Below, piece after piece: positions 36,000 to 46,499 of a DNA stretch of 64,000 bases. The notes below the pieces were generated by a model, which was not told the DNA's origin, ran no database searches, and saw nothing but the letters and a program-made list of their open reading frames with translations. This DNA comes from Diorhabda sublineata. Lineage: Eukaryota; Arthropoda; Insecta; Coleoptera; Chrysomelidae. Each line of letters begins with the position of its first letter. The first letter of the stretch is position 1. The stretch lies in NCBI RefSeq assembly GCF_026230105.1, contig NC_079478.1, positions 17,065,653 through 17,129,652 of the forward strand, given 5' to 3'. The translations under genes and the position numbers were made by a program.

Positions 36000-37040
36000 T
36001 TCCAATATATAGTATATAAAATATTACCAAATATTTTAGCCATCAACCAAATACAATCTGGCGGATCTAGCTTCGCCAAAATCTACCCAAAAGGTTTCAA
36101 ACACTAACATCATTTCCAAGCAGAAGCCAAGCAATCGTTATGAATGCTCTTCCAGACGGTGTTTTTCTTGACTACATCAAGGCATTCGGTGAAATAGTAA
36201 CGTAAAGGAATAACATTCGCTTCTCGCATTTCTAATCACAGAATATACAATTACCTATCCTCAGTACCTGTTGTTGATAACCTTATAAAAAATCATCATT
36301 CCATTACAATTAATGACCAAACTATTCCTATTCACAGACTCATCATACCTGCAAAAAGACTATTACTTTCCCCTCTATCCCTAATTGTATTATTGAAGTT
36401 GCATTCAAGAATGAACTTAGGTTGCAACTTGCCTCTCCTATGTCCTTTATCCCATGTGGGTCGCCAGAGCAAGAATATGCTCATATCTTCAGTTTTCGAC
36501 GATCAATCTTCATATACCCGATAAGGAACATACGACACGACATACAAACTTCTATAGTAATCGTACATGAAAATACAAGCTGCAGAATCTTCATTACCTC
36601 AGGCAAACTTGAATGCTTTCTAAGTAATAAACTGGCCACACTGCAGATTCCTGTCAAAATCACCAAGAACCATCTTGCAATCATCCCCATCCTATCAGCA
36701 ATAGCCATGAAACAGAAGGATCCCTTTTTAATGTTTCTCCTCTACTCGTACTCCAAACCTATGATCGTGCTCCTGATACAGCGCCTTCAGTTATTCAACA
36801 ATCTATACATCTAGCCAGCATCACCACTCTTTCTGGTATCAAAAGAGCGCACTCCAATGACACCTGTCGTGAATCCCCTTCTATTCCAAATAGTGTTTGT
36901 CATATAACTCAACAAATTGAAACAGTTCCGCCCACAACTACTTCTTTCATAAAACCCAAAACTACTCCAAAAAAGAAATCCAAAACTGATGACAAAAACC
37001 TTTGCCCCACTTCTCGGCTTAAACTCATTTGGTCATAATG
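36000..37040 (+). pseudogene. LINE ORF1 (gag-like) relic
   Basis: Pieces in two or three frames read NLPKRFQTLTSF, MNALPDGVFLDYIKAFGEIV, IRRLIIPAKRLLLS and LQLASPMSFIPCG. Later come FSFRRSIFIYP and HENTSCRIFITSGKLECF, where a CCHC knuckle would normally start (C-F-x-C-x-x-x-G-H). Here the second cysteine is replaced by serine (CFLSNK) and a GHTA piece is in another frame. A Ser/Thr/Pro-rich tail follows (36830-37030). This is the nucleic-acid-binding ORF1 protein of Jockey-like LINEs, now broken. Confidence 0.65.
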
Positions 37041-37324
37041 ATCCTCTAAAAGAAGCTTATAATTTCACCACCAACATTAATGTTCTCCTTGAAGATCTTG
37101 CACAAATATATTCAATTATAGCTGACAGATCCCTTAAAAAAATCGTATCACTAGATTGAAGAAAAAACTAGAGCAAAAATTGAACCCCAGTGATACTGCC
37201 GAGCTTGCAAGTTAAACTACAAATTCAGACGACTCCAACCCTGATGATCATTATCTATCTCAACAATATATTGACTTAGAATAACTTCTGCCATTAATTC
37301 TTTATCTGATAAATTATAAAATTC

Positions 37325-38260
37325 ATTATTCTACAATCGAATTGCGACGGATACGATCTGCGCTTAGAACAAATCCAGCACCTAACTGCAACTTACAACC
37401 CAATTTTTTTATGTCTCCAGGAGACTAACTTCACGAGAGCCAATCTACCGCAACCTAAATCCTTTGAATGTTATCATTATATCGGGACTAATTGTTCAAG
37501 AGCTAGTGGTGGTGCTTCAATATTCGCTTCCAATGATATTTATTCAACCTTACTCCCTTTGAATACAGAACTTGAAGCTATCGCTATAACTGCATATTGT
37601 CCAGATAAACTCCCCATATGCTCTTTATATATTCCCCCAAATCATATATATATATATATATATATATATACCAACTACCCCAGCCATTTATCTTAATAGG
37701 TGATTTCAATGCACATAAAACAATGTGGGGTTCACAATAATTTTTCGGGAAGGGCAAAATTAATAATTAATAATGGTTCAGACACAAACTTCAATATTTT
37801 TTCTGATACATTTTCTGCTATCGACTTAAGCATATGCGACCCTAAATCTGCTCCTTTCCTTTCTTGACAGACCTCCGATGATCTCCACAATAGCACTATC
37901 AAATAATAATAACTAACCACAACAATGACCCATCTTCAGTAAAAAACTATTGGCTCCTCAGTAAGGCTAACTGACTCGAGTATGCATCAGCTGTTGATAA
38001 TTTCTTGCGAGAATCTGATTTACTTTCTCCAATATTGATAATTCCTTAAAAATAATAACAGACAGCAGCCAATACCCACATTGGTAAGATGACATTCACC
38101 CTAAACCATAGAGCAGAACCCTGGTGGAACTCCTCCTGCCAAGATGCAATACAACAATCCAAAATAGATTAAGAACATACAAAAGAAACAAAAATCTTGA
38201 AAACTTAATCAATTAGATACGATTCAGGGCAGAAACTCAATACGTAGTGAAGTAAAGCAA
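37325..38260 (+). pseudogene. LINE apurinic-type endonuclease relic
   Basis: Reads ILQSNCDGYDLRLEQIQHLT, then FLCLQETNF (the catalytic QET block, about 37400-37430), RASGGASIF, EAIAITAYCPDKLPICSLYI and PPNH. It is interrupted by a TA microsatellite and resumes with QPFILIGDFNAHKTMWGS (the GDFNAH block, about 37680-37735). Weak matches continue into the spacer before the RT (DPSSVKNYWLLS, RAEPWWNSSC). The EN active-site motifs are visible, but the gene is frameshifted and stopped. Confidence 0.8.
37643..37670. repeat. (AT)n microsatellite inside the endonuclease relic
   Basis: Fourteen AT units sit between the codons for YIPPNH and for QLPQPFILIGDFNAH. In related LINEs these are separated by only a few residues, so the tract has grown within former coding sequence. 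Confidence 0.9.
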
Positions 38261-38267
38261 AAAAAGC

Positions 38268-39038
38268 CGTGAGCAGGAGAGCTGCATCACGAAAGTCGAA
38301 TTTTTCGTCGAATGAAGAATTTAACTAATACCCAAACAAATCTTTCCATAAAATGAATTTCTTGGAAATGATATCAATTCTCAATCTTATTTCTTTATAT
38401 GGAAAATTTTCTATTCCTCAATAACTTTTCATTTCACAAGTTAACTCTCTCTCTCGAATGAAAATTCATAATTTTAATAGACCCGGTGGTCTCCAACCCT
38501 CTTGTTCAATTCCAATTGACAACAAAGAAAAAATTTTCATAATGACAAGAAATTTCAAAAATGGGAAGTAATAAAAATCACCCTAGCAACGATCATACTC
38601 GTATTATTCATTAAATAGGAGGCGGTCCAGTTCAACAATTACAACGATCAAAATGATTTCGTGCGTTTTGTGCTAGAAGAACTGAAGAAGAAAACTTTGA
38701 ACTTGAGAAAGACAATTCTTCAACATCTTGCATGCGAAGTTCGAACCCTCTAGTTAAACTTTTTCTGGCCAAAAATAAGAAAATAAAACAAAAATGACCA
38801 TAAAATGGAGAGGGGTGGAGATGGAAAGTTTCGACCTTAGATAGGAAATCATCTCGCAACTAATTGAACCTACATGTGAAATTTCATTTTTCAGTCGCTT
38901 TTCGTTTGACCTCTAGAGGTGAGCAAAGGTCAAAAACCACTTTTTTGCACTGCAACCCCTCGAAATATTCATTTGTTTTCAACCAAACTCTAATAACATC
39001 AATCCGCCGTCAAAAAAGCCATGTATGCTAATTTTGAA

Positions 39039-39092
<54 letters not shown>

Positions 39093-39218
39093 AACAGATA
39101 TTCGAAAAACCATCATAATCGTATTCAGGAGGTCTCGAAACATGGGAAAAATGATGTGCCCCCCATTTTCTTCTAGTCATGTCTGTAATAGTCGAATTTT
39201 TCAAGGAAAAATTCGACT
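38268..39218 (+). mobile_element. Copy B of the 0.9 kb interspersed element, inserted in the LINE
   Basis: Reverse-complement partner of 935-1834. It is flanked on both sides by AAAAAGC (38261-38267 and 39219-39225), consistent with a 7-bp target duplication inside the LINE. Near its start is GTCGAATTTTTC (38295-38306). At its end this reappears as a 12-bp stem (39191-39202) with a 3-base loop and the exact complement (39206-39217), followed by CTAA. An internal TA tract is at 39041-39089. Features of this kind (subterminal inverted motif, terminal hairpin, internal microsatellite) recall helentron-derived elements such as DINE-1, but this is not proved. There is no coding sequence. Confidence 0.75.
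39041..39089. repeat. (AT)n microsatellite in copy B
   Basis: About 24 AT units at the position matching 1030-1070 in copy A. Confidence 0.95.
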
Positions 39219-39225
39219 AAAAAGC

Positions 39226-39806
39226 TTCTTGGAAAAATTTTGTAGCAAGTATTGATGATATCTACAATCCTTCTCAGCTTTGGAAAAAAATTCAACAAAT
39301 CCAAGGCCGAAAAACTAAGTCCAACATAACTCATCTAATCTCTAACGACACAGAATATCATTCACCAAAAGTAATACGCAACACTCTTGCAAGCCACTTT
39401 GAATAGAAGTACAAGGTTAATGCTAATATCGATATTCCAAGTCATATAAATCCCCCAAATTCAGATTTTAACTTACAATTAACAGAAGATAGCAAATATC
39501 GTCGGGGCCACCGTTGCAACCCCGACAAGATCCCCTTTGCTTTTCTAAAACACTTATCCAATTTCAACATCGGTAAACTCTTAAACAAATACAACTACAT
39601 CTGGACCTCACAAACTTTTCCTTCACACTGGCGTCAGTCTCTAGTAATCCCTGTACTTAAACCTTACTTACCCCCTATATTACCGGAATATTATAGGCCT
39701 ATTTCACTTACTTGTACTAGGTGTAAATTATTAGAAAAGTTGATCAGCAAAAGACTTCTATGGTTCCTTGAAAAACACAACAAACTTTCAAAGGAACAGT
39801 CTGCCT
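39226..39806 (+). pseudogene. LINE RT N-terminal part
   Basis: Reads ASWKNFVASIDDI then SQLWKKIQQIQGRKTKSNI, HRCNPDKIPFAFLKHL, YIWTSQTFPSHWRQSLVIPV, and ILPEYYRPISLTCTRCKLLE then KLISKRLLWFLEKHNKLSKE. These are RT motifs 0 to 2 of Jockey-type LINEs. The catalytic half is absent because another retroelement starts at about 39808. Confidence 0.8.
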
Positions 39807-39807
39807 A

Positions 39808-40955
39808 AAAAAACAACCTTAAGTCCTGTGACGAATATCGGATGATCAGTTTGATGAGCCACACACTAAAAGACCTCTTGAAAATAATCCAGCAGAGAAT
39901 AAATCGAAAATGTGGAGAACAACTATATGAAACAAAGTTTGGCTTTAGAGAAGGATTAGGAACTAGAGAAGCATTATTCGCTATCACAGTACTACTACAG
40001 AAGTACAGAGAATTCAACAAAAATGTATATGTCTGTTTCATTGATTTCCAGAAGGCCTTTGATAAGGCACAACAAGATAAACTTATAGAGAATTTAACAA
40101 CTATTAACTTAGATCCAAGCGATATACGATTAATCAAAAATATCTATTACAATAAAACGGCAGTAGTGCATGTTGAGGACATGAAGACAGACGAAATCGA
40201 AATTCAAAAAGGGAGTTCGCCAAGGCTGTATTCTTTCTCCACAACTATATAATCTATATTCTCAGTTTGTATTTCTGAAAGTGTTGGAGGAGAGACATGA
40301 GGGGGTAAACATTCGCCGATGATATTGCTATAATAGCTGCGAGCGAAGATGAAGATCTTCAAATCCTATTGGAGAGAATCAACCGAGAAAGTGAAAATTT
40401 AATACTCACTATAAATATTGAAAAAACTTATATAAGTTATAAGTAAAAACCAAAATATTAATATTAATCTTATTCTCACACTGAATGGAAAACAAAAAAA
40501 ATGGGTGCAAAAAAAACAAGTATCTTGGTTCAGTCATAAACGCTCAAATGGATCCAAACGAAGAAATCAAGATCAGAATTGAAATGGCATTTGTCAAGCA
40601 CTCCTCAATGTTTGCAAACAGAAATCTAAACCTCCACGACAGAACAGGATTCATGGAATGTTATGAGTGGTCAGTACTGCTGTACGTAGTGGAAAATTGG
40701 ACCTTGAAAGCTCAAATGATCAAAAAATTTGAGGCTTTTGAGATGTACCTCTATAAAACCATCCTGAAGATACCCTGAAGTGGCAGAATCACCAACGACG
40801 AAGTACTAAGACGCATATTGGTCACAATGGTCTTGACAATTATTAATATAAGAAAAACATCTTCATAGGACACATCTTACGCAACGACAAATACCTACTA
40901 CTAAAGAACACATTTAAAAACGTGGTCGCCAACCTGCAATGAGAAAAAAGCATGA
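39808..40955 (+). pseudogene. RTE-type (BovB-like) LINE reverse transcriptase relic
   Basis: The piece begins YRMISLMSHTLKDLLKIIQQ, then FGFREGLGTREALFAI, VYVCFIDFQKAFDKAQQDKL (motif A), and IRLIKNIYYNKTAVVHVEDM, in one open frame to 40250. Frameshifted remnants then cover the region of the catalytic box, which is damaged. KYLGSVINAQMD, IRIEMAFVKHSSMFANRNL and CYEWSVLLYVVENWTL with KFEAFEMYLYKTILKIP follow (40485-40778), then FIGHILRNDKY (about 40860). This order is that of RTE-clade elements. The copy lacks its endonuclease and starts right at the break of the previous LINE, consistent with a 5'-truncated insertion. Confidence 0.82.
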
Positions 40956-41123
40956 GAAGAAGACACGTGAGATGCCAAACGCATTTTCGACTATGTTCAG
41001 TGAGGGAAGCAGTGTATATTAAAGAGAGAACTGAATATATGACGTTTGTTAACATTCACACAAATTGTAAATCGCCGAATCTAAGTTTTACAGTATCTCC
41101 TCCGTGTATGTTAACATTCACCG

Positions 41124-41372
41124 GTGTATGCCCGATTCAAGTATTTCAGATTTTTATCCAAAAGGATAAGGAGTAGTTCATCTGTAAACACTGGATTCTT
41201 TAGTATCGCAGCAAGAAATGGGGACACAAAAGATCCTATGGATCGCAGTGTATACGATACCCCAAATCCATATACATACAAGCTTATAAGACGCAAATTT
41301 TTCAACTCAGTCGGATTATTGACTTTAGGTACTGGACAAACTAAAGCCAGTAGTAAAGTCGCCAGTGTTTAG
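41124..41372 (+). CDS. Unrecognised 82-codon open frame
   Basis: An open frame with a fairly ordinary residue mix: RIRSSSSVNTGFFSIAARNG, DPMDRSVYDTPNPYTYKLIR, RKFFNSVGLLTLGTGQTKAS. The complementary strand is also open over 41305-41111. I do not recognise either reading. It lies between an RTE relic and a hAT-type element, so it may belong to a transposon. No splice signals were convincing at its edges. Treat as a weak candidate. Confidence 0.2.
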   Translation: MYARFKYFRFLSKRIRSSSSVNTGFFSIAARNGDTKDPMDRSVYDTPNPYTYKLIRRKFFNSVGLLTLGTGQTKASSKVASV

Positions 41373-41467
41373 ACAAGAATTTACAATATGCGTCATGTTA
41401 ACATTTCATCTAAGTGTGTTATTGTTTATTTGTACTATTCAACTAAGTTTAACTTTTAACTCTTATG

Positions 41468-41720
41468 CACCGTCGGATTTGGGGAGTGTCTAGGGGGACT
41501 AGAGCCCCAGGCCCCGCAAATTTACTAATTTGATTATTTATTTTAAAAGCAATATTGGATCTATGGCAAAATTTGCATTTTTTTCCAAAAATTTTTTTTT
41601 ACTTATAATTTATATTTAATTTCAAACTAATATATTACATTTAAAAAAGTTTGAGCTGATTTTGATTTTGAAGTGGGTTCCTAGTCGATTTTAGCTCCAC
41701 TACTTCTTAATCCAACGCTG
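41468..41720. mobile_element. Short hAT-type element with 8-bp target duplication
   Basis: Starts CACCGTCGGATTTGG and ends with AATCCAACGCTG; as inverted repeats these give CA-C/G-CGT-C/T-GGATT. CTCTTATG (41460-41467) and CTTTTATG (41721-41728) flank it, a 7 of 8 match, as expected for the 8-bp duplications made by hAT transposases. At 253 bp with no coding sequence it is non-autonomous. Its right half resembles 55955-56085. Confidence 0.7.
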
Positions 41721-42183
41721 CTTTTATGTATATTTTTCCACCCATTAATTGCCATTCGGACTGTAGGATTGTTTAGATAAATTTAGGGGACTTTGTTACA
41801 AATATTTTTTAATTTTAGGAGGATAAGCTTGTGTAAAAAATTACGAAAAAGGGAATTTTTTTGAAGCAACATGGGACTTAGAGAAAAAATCAACTATGCC
41901 TATATTGTGACATTTTGTGGTAAGCAAACTAAATTTTTACTTATCGTAACTATACAGGTATAATAAATGTACTCATAGCTACAAGGACTTTCGGACTCTA
42001 TCGAAAAGAACTATCGATTTTGTTCTTACCTTTATCGAGAGAGGAAGGTTTCGAATACTTGTCAAAAATTGTTATTCAATGTTTGGAAAAAAATTTTGAA
42101 TCGTATTTAATACCTTAAAATCTTACCATAAAAAAATCAAGCTTGCTGCACTATTGCATGATCTCATTTCCTTTGAAAAAAAG

Positions 42184-42188
<5 letters not shown>

Positions 42189-42270
<82 letters not shown>
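42189..42270. repeat. (AT)n then (GTAT)n microsatellite
   Basis: About 35 AT units pass into three GTAT units. This is a simple repeat, and the open frame over it is an artefact. Confidence 0.97.
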
Positions 42271-42319
42271 TTATTTATGTTAAAAACTCTGATTTTCGAT
42301 CAAGTTATATATCTGCATT

Positions 42320-42872
42320 CAGTGGTGGATTTACCAGTAGTCTGTAGTCTAGGCCGGCACATTTTCTCCAAAAATTTTTTTATTTAGATTTACAAAATAA
42401 AAAAAAAATATATTTTTCACACGGACAAGACGAGTATTGAAATTTTTACAGATAGAAAAGTAATTTAATAATAATTTAAATATGGTGTTATGTGCAGTAT
42501 ACTAAATAGAGATAGAAGCTTTCCTTGCTTGAAAATAGTGGAGAACTATTTTATTGTTGCTAAACTGTGAGTGTAATAAAAAATATTTATCAATGTTACT
42601 ATTTGTGTAAGATTTATTCATATTATATAAGTGTTGAATAGTTTTACAACATACCTAACCTCACTTTGAAAGTAGTACATGATTAAAATTTTCTTTAGTT
42701 AAAATAATGTCTTTTTACAATTCGTTGCCGTAGAAATAATCACGGATCTTACCCGAAATCATAGTTCTCAAATTATAAAGATGAAATTTTATTAATAAAA
42801 ATTGTATTTTAAATAATTGTGAACTGAGATATTGAATAGCCTACAGGCGGCAAATCTGTAAATCCGCCACTG
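42320..42872. mobile_element. hAT-type element with CAGTGGYGGATTTAC ends
   Basis: The left end CAGTGGTGGATTTACCAG and the right end, as complement, CAGTGGCGGATTTACAG form TIRs of the widely seen hAT type. TCTGCATT (42312-42319) and TCTGCAGT (42873-42880) flank the element, a 7 of 8 match for the expected 8-bp duplication. At 553 bp it has no transposase. A partial relative lies at the left edge of the window (1-327). Confidence 0.85.
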
Positions 42873-43454
42873 TCTGCAGTACACAAAAAAATATTCTTGA
42901 AGAGAATATCTTCATTAATCTATTAACAAGGAAATAAATTTCTTTGCTTTTAGATTAAAAGTTTATATAAGAAACTTATGACTTACAGGTATGGTAATTA
43001 TTTGTCTTGTCAAGCTTCGCTTAAAAATGTGGTATTGAGTTGTGATATTTTCATAAGTTTCAGAAAGGGGTCTGCGAAAGACTTTGATGCTCTTAGTTGA
43101 TAAACGACACAACTGATTACAAGTATAAATTAAGAGACCTCTTTAGTACATAACTAGACATTATACTTTCTCTTAATTTGTGATTTGTGATTATGTATGT
43201 GATATTCATTTCGTTGAGTTTGGATACTCCAGGAGTTCCTTGTTCAACAAGTTTCCTCAAATATGTGTCTAAAACTTCCCCAGGAAAAAGGAATACGAAG
43301 GATAATAACAAGTAGACATAATAGTTCTGTTTAAAAAGAAATTTATACTCTAACCTATAAAAACTGATACGATACAATATAACAGAAATCTGCTCTATTC
43401 TTTTCATTTTATTTACAAAAAAACATTCAGTCCATACTATGGTTAACATAAAAT

Positions 43455-43735
43455 AGAGAACTGTGAGTTTTGTTGGGGGAAATGTTATGGTCTATGATAA
43501 CACTAGTTTCGAGGCCAGCACAGAATTGATTGTGATTTTTGAAGATCATCTCACAGCTACCATATCCATAACTGTATGTTGTACCATGTGCATCCTTTGT
43601 AAGAGAGGAATTTGCACGCCTTCACGTGATCAGAGTACTACAAAATTGCTTCATTAAATACATTTCTAGCTCCGCCCACAAGGATTCCAGACCTTAACCC
43701 AATTGAAAATTGTATACTCTAGGGTTATGTTCTTC
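43455..43735 (+). pseudogene. Tc1-like transposase fragment
   Basis: Plus strand: SFVGGNVMVYDNTSFEASTE then LIVIFEDHLTATISITV. This aligns with the GGSVMVWAGIS...TELVxxxGxLTAxRYI block in the middle of Tc1 transposases. Later GFQTLTQLKIVY and, in another frame, RIPDLNPIEN mark the third catalytic block (about 43680-43710). The middle is lost. Sequence 42881-43454 shows no gene. Confidence 0.6.
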
Positions 43736-44108
43736 CTACCTTCACCTGAAGGTTTAAATTGATTTCAATTATACCTTAAAGTTGTGAAACAGTAATACAC
43801 AGTATTCATAAAGAAACATATACTTCATAAAGTTGGAACGTTTTAAAAATATATTGAAGCAATACCAAAGTAATTTTTCAAGACCGATCGCCACAGTTTA
43901 GGAAAAAATTAGAAGACAATTTTTTAATTGTTAAAATTATGCGTTCATTTTACGGTACAGTGTATTTTCCAGAATAATTATACGAATCATTATTTCTAGA
44001 ATCACTACCGGAACTATTCTTCTATAATAAATTGTTTCATTTATTTTCCATACATTCTGTATATGTATACTTTTTTATGTTGATTGTAATAATATTATTC
44101 TTTACAGG

Positions 44109-45432
44109 TAATCTTCTGGCTCTTACTGGAGACACAACGCTGACATGGTCTTCACCAATTTTGCCAAAATTAAATTCAAATGATTCCAGTGTGAATCCTT
44201 TAGGCAGCCCTATAACGACCAATCAAGAATCTTGGATAGGATCATTACAATATATTGGTGCAATGGCTGGTATTTTACCATTTTCAACTTTGGCAGATTT
44301 AGTGGGAAGAAAACCGGTTCTACTATTCTTGGCAGTACCGCATATATTTTCCTTTATGTTTTTTGCTTTCGCCACTGATATAAATTTATATTATGTGGGT
44401 CGTTTCTTAGGTGGCGTGTCTCTATCTTCAGTTTATATAGTTCTTCCTATGTATGTCGCTGAAATAGCAGAAGATTCATATAGAGGACTCTTATTAGTAT
44501 CTTACAGTACCTTTGCTAGTTTTGGGGATTTACTTCCTTATGTGCTAGGTCCTTATTTGCCAGTAGGTTGGTTTAATATAGTTTTAGCCATTTTCCCTAT
44601 AACCTTTTTCATCTTTTTCCTACTGATGGCACCCGAAAGTCCATATTATTTTGTTAATAAAGATGATGAAAGGGCTGAAAGGATTCTAAGGAGGTTAAGA
44701 CGAAGAAAAGAAAATTATAAAGCTGCTGATGAAATTCAAGAAATTAAGTTGGAAAAATCTCGAAATCAACAGGGTGATATATGGAATACTTTAAGGAAAA
44801 AATATGTTATAAAAGGTTTCTTGGTAGCACTAGGTTTAAGTAGTTTTCAACAATTATCGGGTTTAGGTGCCATTCTGGCTTACACTGAACATATTTTTCA
44901 GTCGGCTGGTACAAACATACCAGCTGAAATTTCGGCAATAATTGTAGGATTTGTCCTCTTTTTAGCTAGCTTTGGAGGACCGTTGATTGTGGATAAAAAA
45001 GGCAGAAAGTTCCTTTTACTAGTTTCATCAATAGGCTGCATTGTTTCACAAGTAATTTTAGGCCTATATTTTTACTTACAAGATAATAGCGATAGTTCCC
45101 TAGAAAACTGGGGTTGGATACCGATCACTTGTTTAATTACATACGTCATTACATTCAATGTTGGATTCGGCCCATTACCATTCACCATTACTTCAGAAGT
45201 ATTACCTTCAAACGTTAAATTTTACTTAGCTACAGTTACTGGATTCACTGGGTGGTTAATGTCGTTTATAGTTACAAAATTTTTTAACAACCTGAATGAA
45301 TCATTGGGTAGAGGAGGTACTTTCTGGTTATTTGCAGGTTTTTGTTTATGTGCACTCATTTTTATTATTTTTGTGGTACCTGAGACAAAAGGAAAGAGTT
45401 TTCAAGAAATACAGATTATTTTGGATAGGTGA
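44109..45432 (+). CDS. Tret1-like sugar transporter gene 2, main exon
   Basis: Encodes nearly all of an MFS sugar transporter (about 440 residues to the stop at 45430-45432). Signatures in order are NLLALTGDTTLTWSSP (TM1), ESWIGSLQYIGAMAG (TM2), LADLVGRKPVLL, VGRFLGGVSL, LPMYVAEIAEDSYRG, MAPESPYYF, a long basic loop (about 200-250), QQLSGLGAILAYTEHIF (TM7 with QLSG), VDKKGRKFLLL, LPFTITSEVLP and VVPETKGKSFQEIQ. The exon start is set by the acceptor ATTCTTTACAG ending at 44108. An in-frame ATG at 44032 lies in what reads as intron, so I do not use it. The first exon is not located. ATTAAA at 45521 may be the polyadenylation signal. Function: proton-independent trehalose or hexose transport at the plasma membrane, inferred from family. 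Confidence 0.95.
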
Positions 45433-45884
45433 TATTAATTTTTTTAATTAGATAATTGTACTTAATATTGAAGTATTTTTTTGTATTCAAATTGTTAACT
45501 ATTTTATATACACATATTTTATTAAATGGTTATATTTTGCAATATAATATGTTCTTTCAATTACCCCATTTCCCTCACTTGTTCTTTCTTTCCTTGTACT
45601 AAGGTGTAACAAGAATTAAACTTGAGAGTTTCTAGGAGCTGAACTTATATGACCTTAATAAACCTTTGATATCTACATATGGATACACAAATTACACACA
45701 ATGTCAAATAGTGTCATAAATAAAAAAAAAACTATCAAGAAGAAGTCTTTGAAATTAATTATAACTTCACTTTTAGGATCATAACTCAAAAACAGATAAA
45801 GCTAACACTAACACAATTTGCAAGACATAATTTGAGATAAAAGTTTTCTAGCACCAATAGATATACATCACACCAATACAATAA

Positions 45885-46496
45885 AAGAGATTTTCTAATT
45901 TTTTGACTCACTGCACTATTTGAGTGGAGGTGCGATATTATCAATATTAATGTCCCAAGTGCATGTCAAATTGTCGATAATTTAATTTTCACGAGTGCGC
46001 GAATGCGCACGAGAGGAAATTATGAGACAATTTGACATGCATGAGAGGGCATTTTGGCAGACTATTTCCTGAGAAAAATTTAATCTAAAATAAACTTAAT
46101 TCTGTGTTTAAAATTTATTATTCTTTAAATTATACCGTAGTAAATTTACCAAGTAAATAGTGAACACCACGAGGAAATTGTACAAAAAATGTGAAATGAC
46201 AGTAGCGAAGTAACAATAAGAAGTGGCGGAAGCAGCATAGAAACACCATCGTCGGCCTCCAGTAAAGTTGTATATTCTAATTGCATTTTCAATAATTGTT
46301 CCTTTTCTTAAAATATAAAATTAAAACCAAATGATGTTTATTAATCCTAGACGAAAATTTGGCACTAGTGCAAATTATCGATAATTTGCACTAGTGCAGT
46401 ATTATCGCTGAAATTTGATCGTTGCTAGGTAAACATAAAATATTACAGCTTTTTGGTTGGCTTAAATTTTTCGAAGGAAATAGTCTCTAAAATTGG
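45885..46496. mobile_element. Cluster of nested palindromes (candidate foldback element)
   Basis: Three inverted structures lie within 600 bp. The first is an imperfect palindrome of about 80 bp centred near 46003 (GCATGTCAAATTGTC mirrored by GACAATTTGACATGC). The second is a perfect 36-bp palindrome at 46362-46397. The third is a pair of outer arms, GACTATTTCCTGAGAAAAAT (46060-46079) mirrored near 46465-46486. CACTGCACTATTTGAGTGG at about 45910 relates to the CACTAGTGCA ends. No coding sequence was found. Confidence 0.55.
46362..46397. repeat. Perfect 36-bp palindrome
   Basis: Eighteen bases from GCACTAGTGCAAATTATC are followed by their exact reverse complement with no spacer. CACTAGTG is itself palindromic, so the unit is nested. 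Confidence 0.9.
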
Positions 46497-46499
46497 ATA

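Larger units (their letters stand above)
35990..39806 (+). mobile_element. Jockey-like LINE relic with ORF1, endonuclease and RT start, interrupted at 38268-39218
   Basis: A single plus-strand LINE can be followed through ORF1 (about 36000-37040), an endonuclease domain (about 37325-37870) and the linker (37900-38260). It then continues across an inserted element into the RT N-terminus (39226-39806). The joint across the insert restores a sensible reading: coding before the insert ends in ...SKK and after it starts with ASWKNFVASID. The element stops abruptly at KLSKEQSA (39806), where an RTE-type fragment begins. Stops and frame breaks are frequent, so it is inactive. Clade placement (Jockey group) is from motif style only. 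Confidence 0.8.

Noticed and set aside
41111..41305. Minus-strand frame opposite the 41124-41372 frame
   Set aside because: Equally protein-like but unsupported; only one strand could be real and neither is recognised.
42154..42387. Plus-strand frame of 77 codons
   Set aside because: Translation of the (AT)n tract.
43117..43449. Minus-strand 110-codon frame
   Set aside because: Hydrophobic AT-driven translation for two thirds of its length; the short protein-like run VEQGTPGVSKLNEMN matches nothing I know.
44032..44108. In-frame ATG and 26 codons ahead of transporter gene 2
   Set aside because: Ends in a pyrimidine-rich TTCTTTACAG acceptor at the same junction and phase as gene 1, so it reads as intron.
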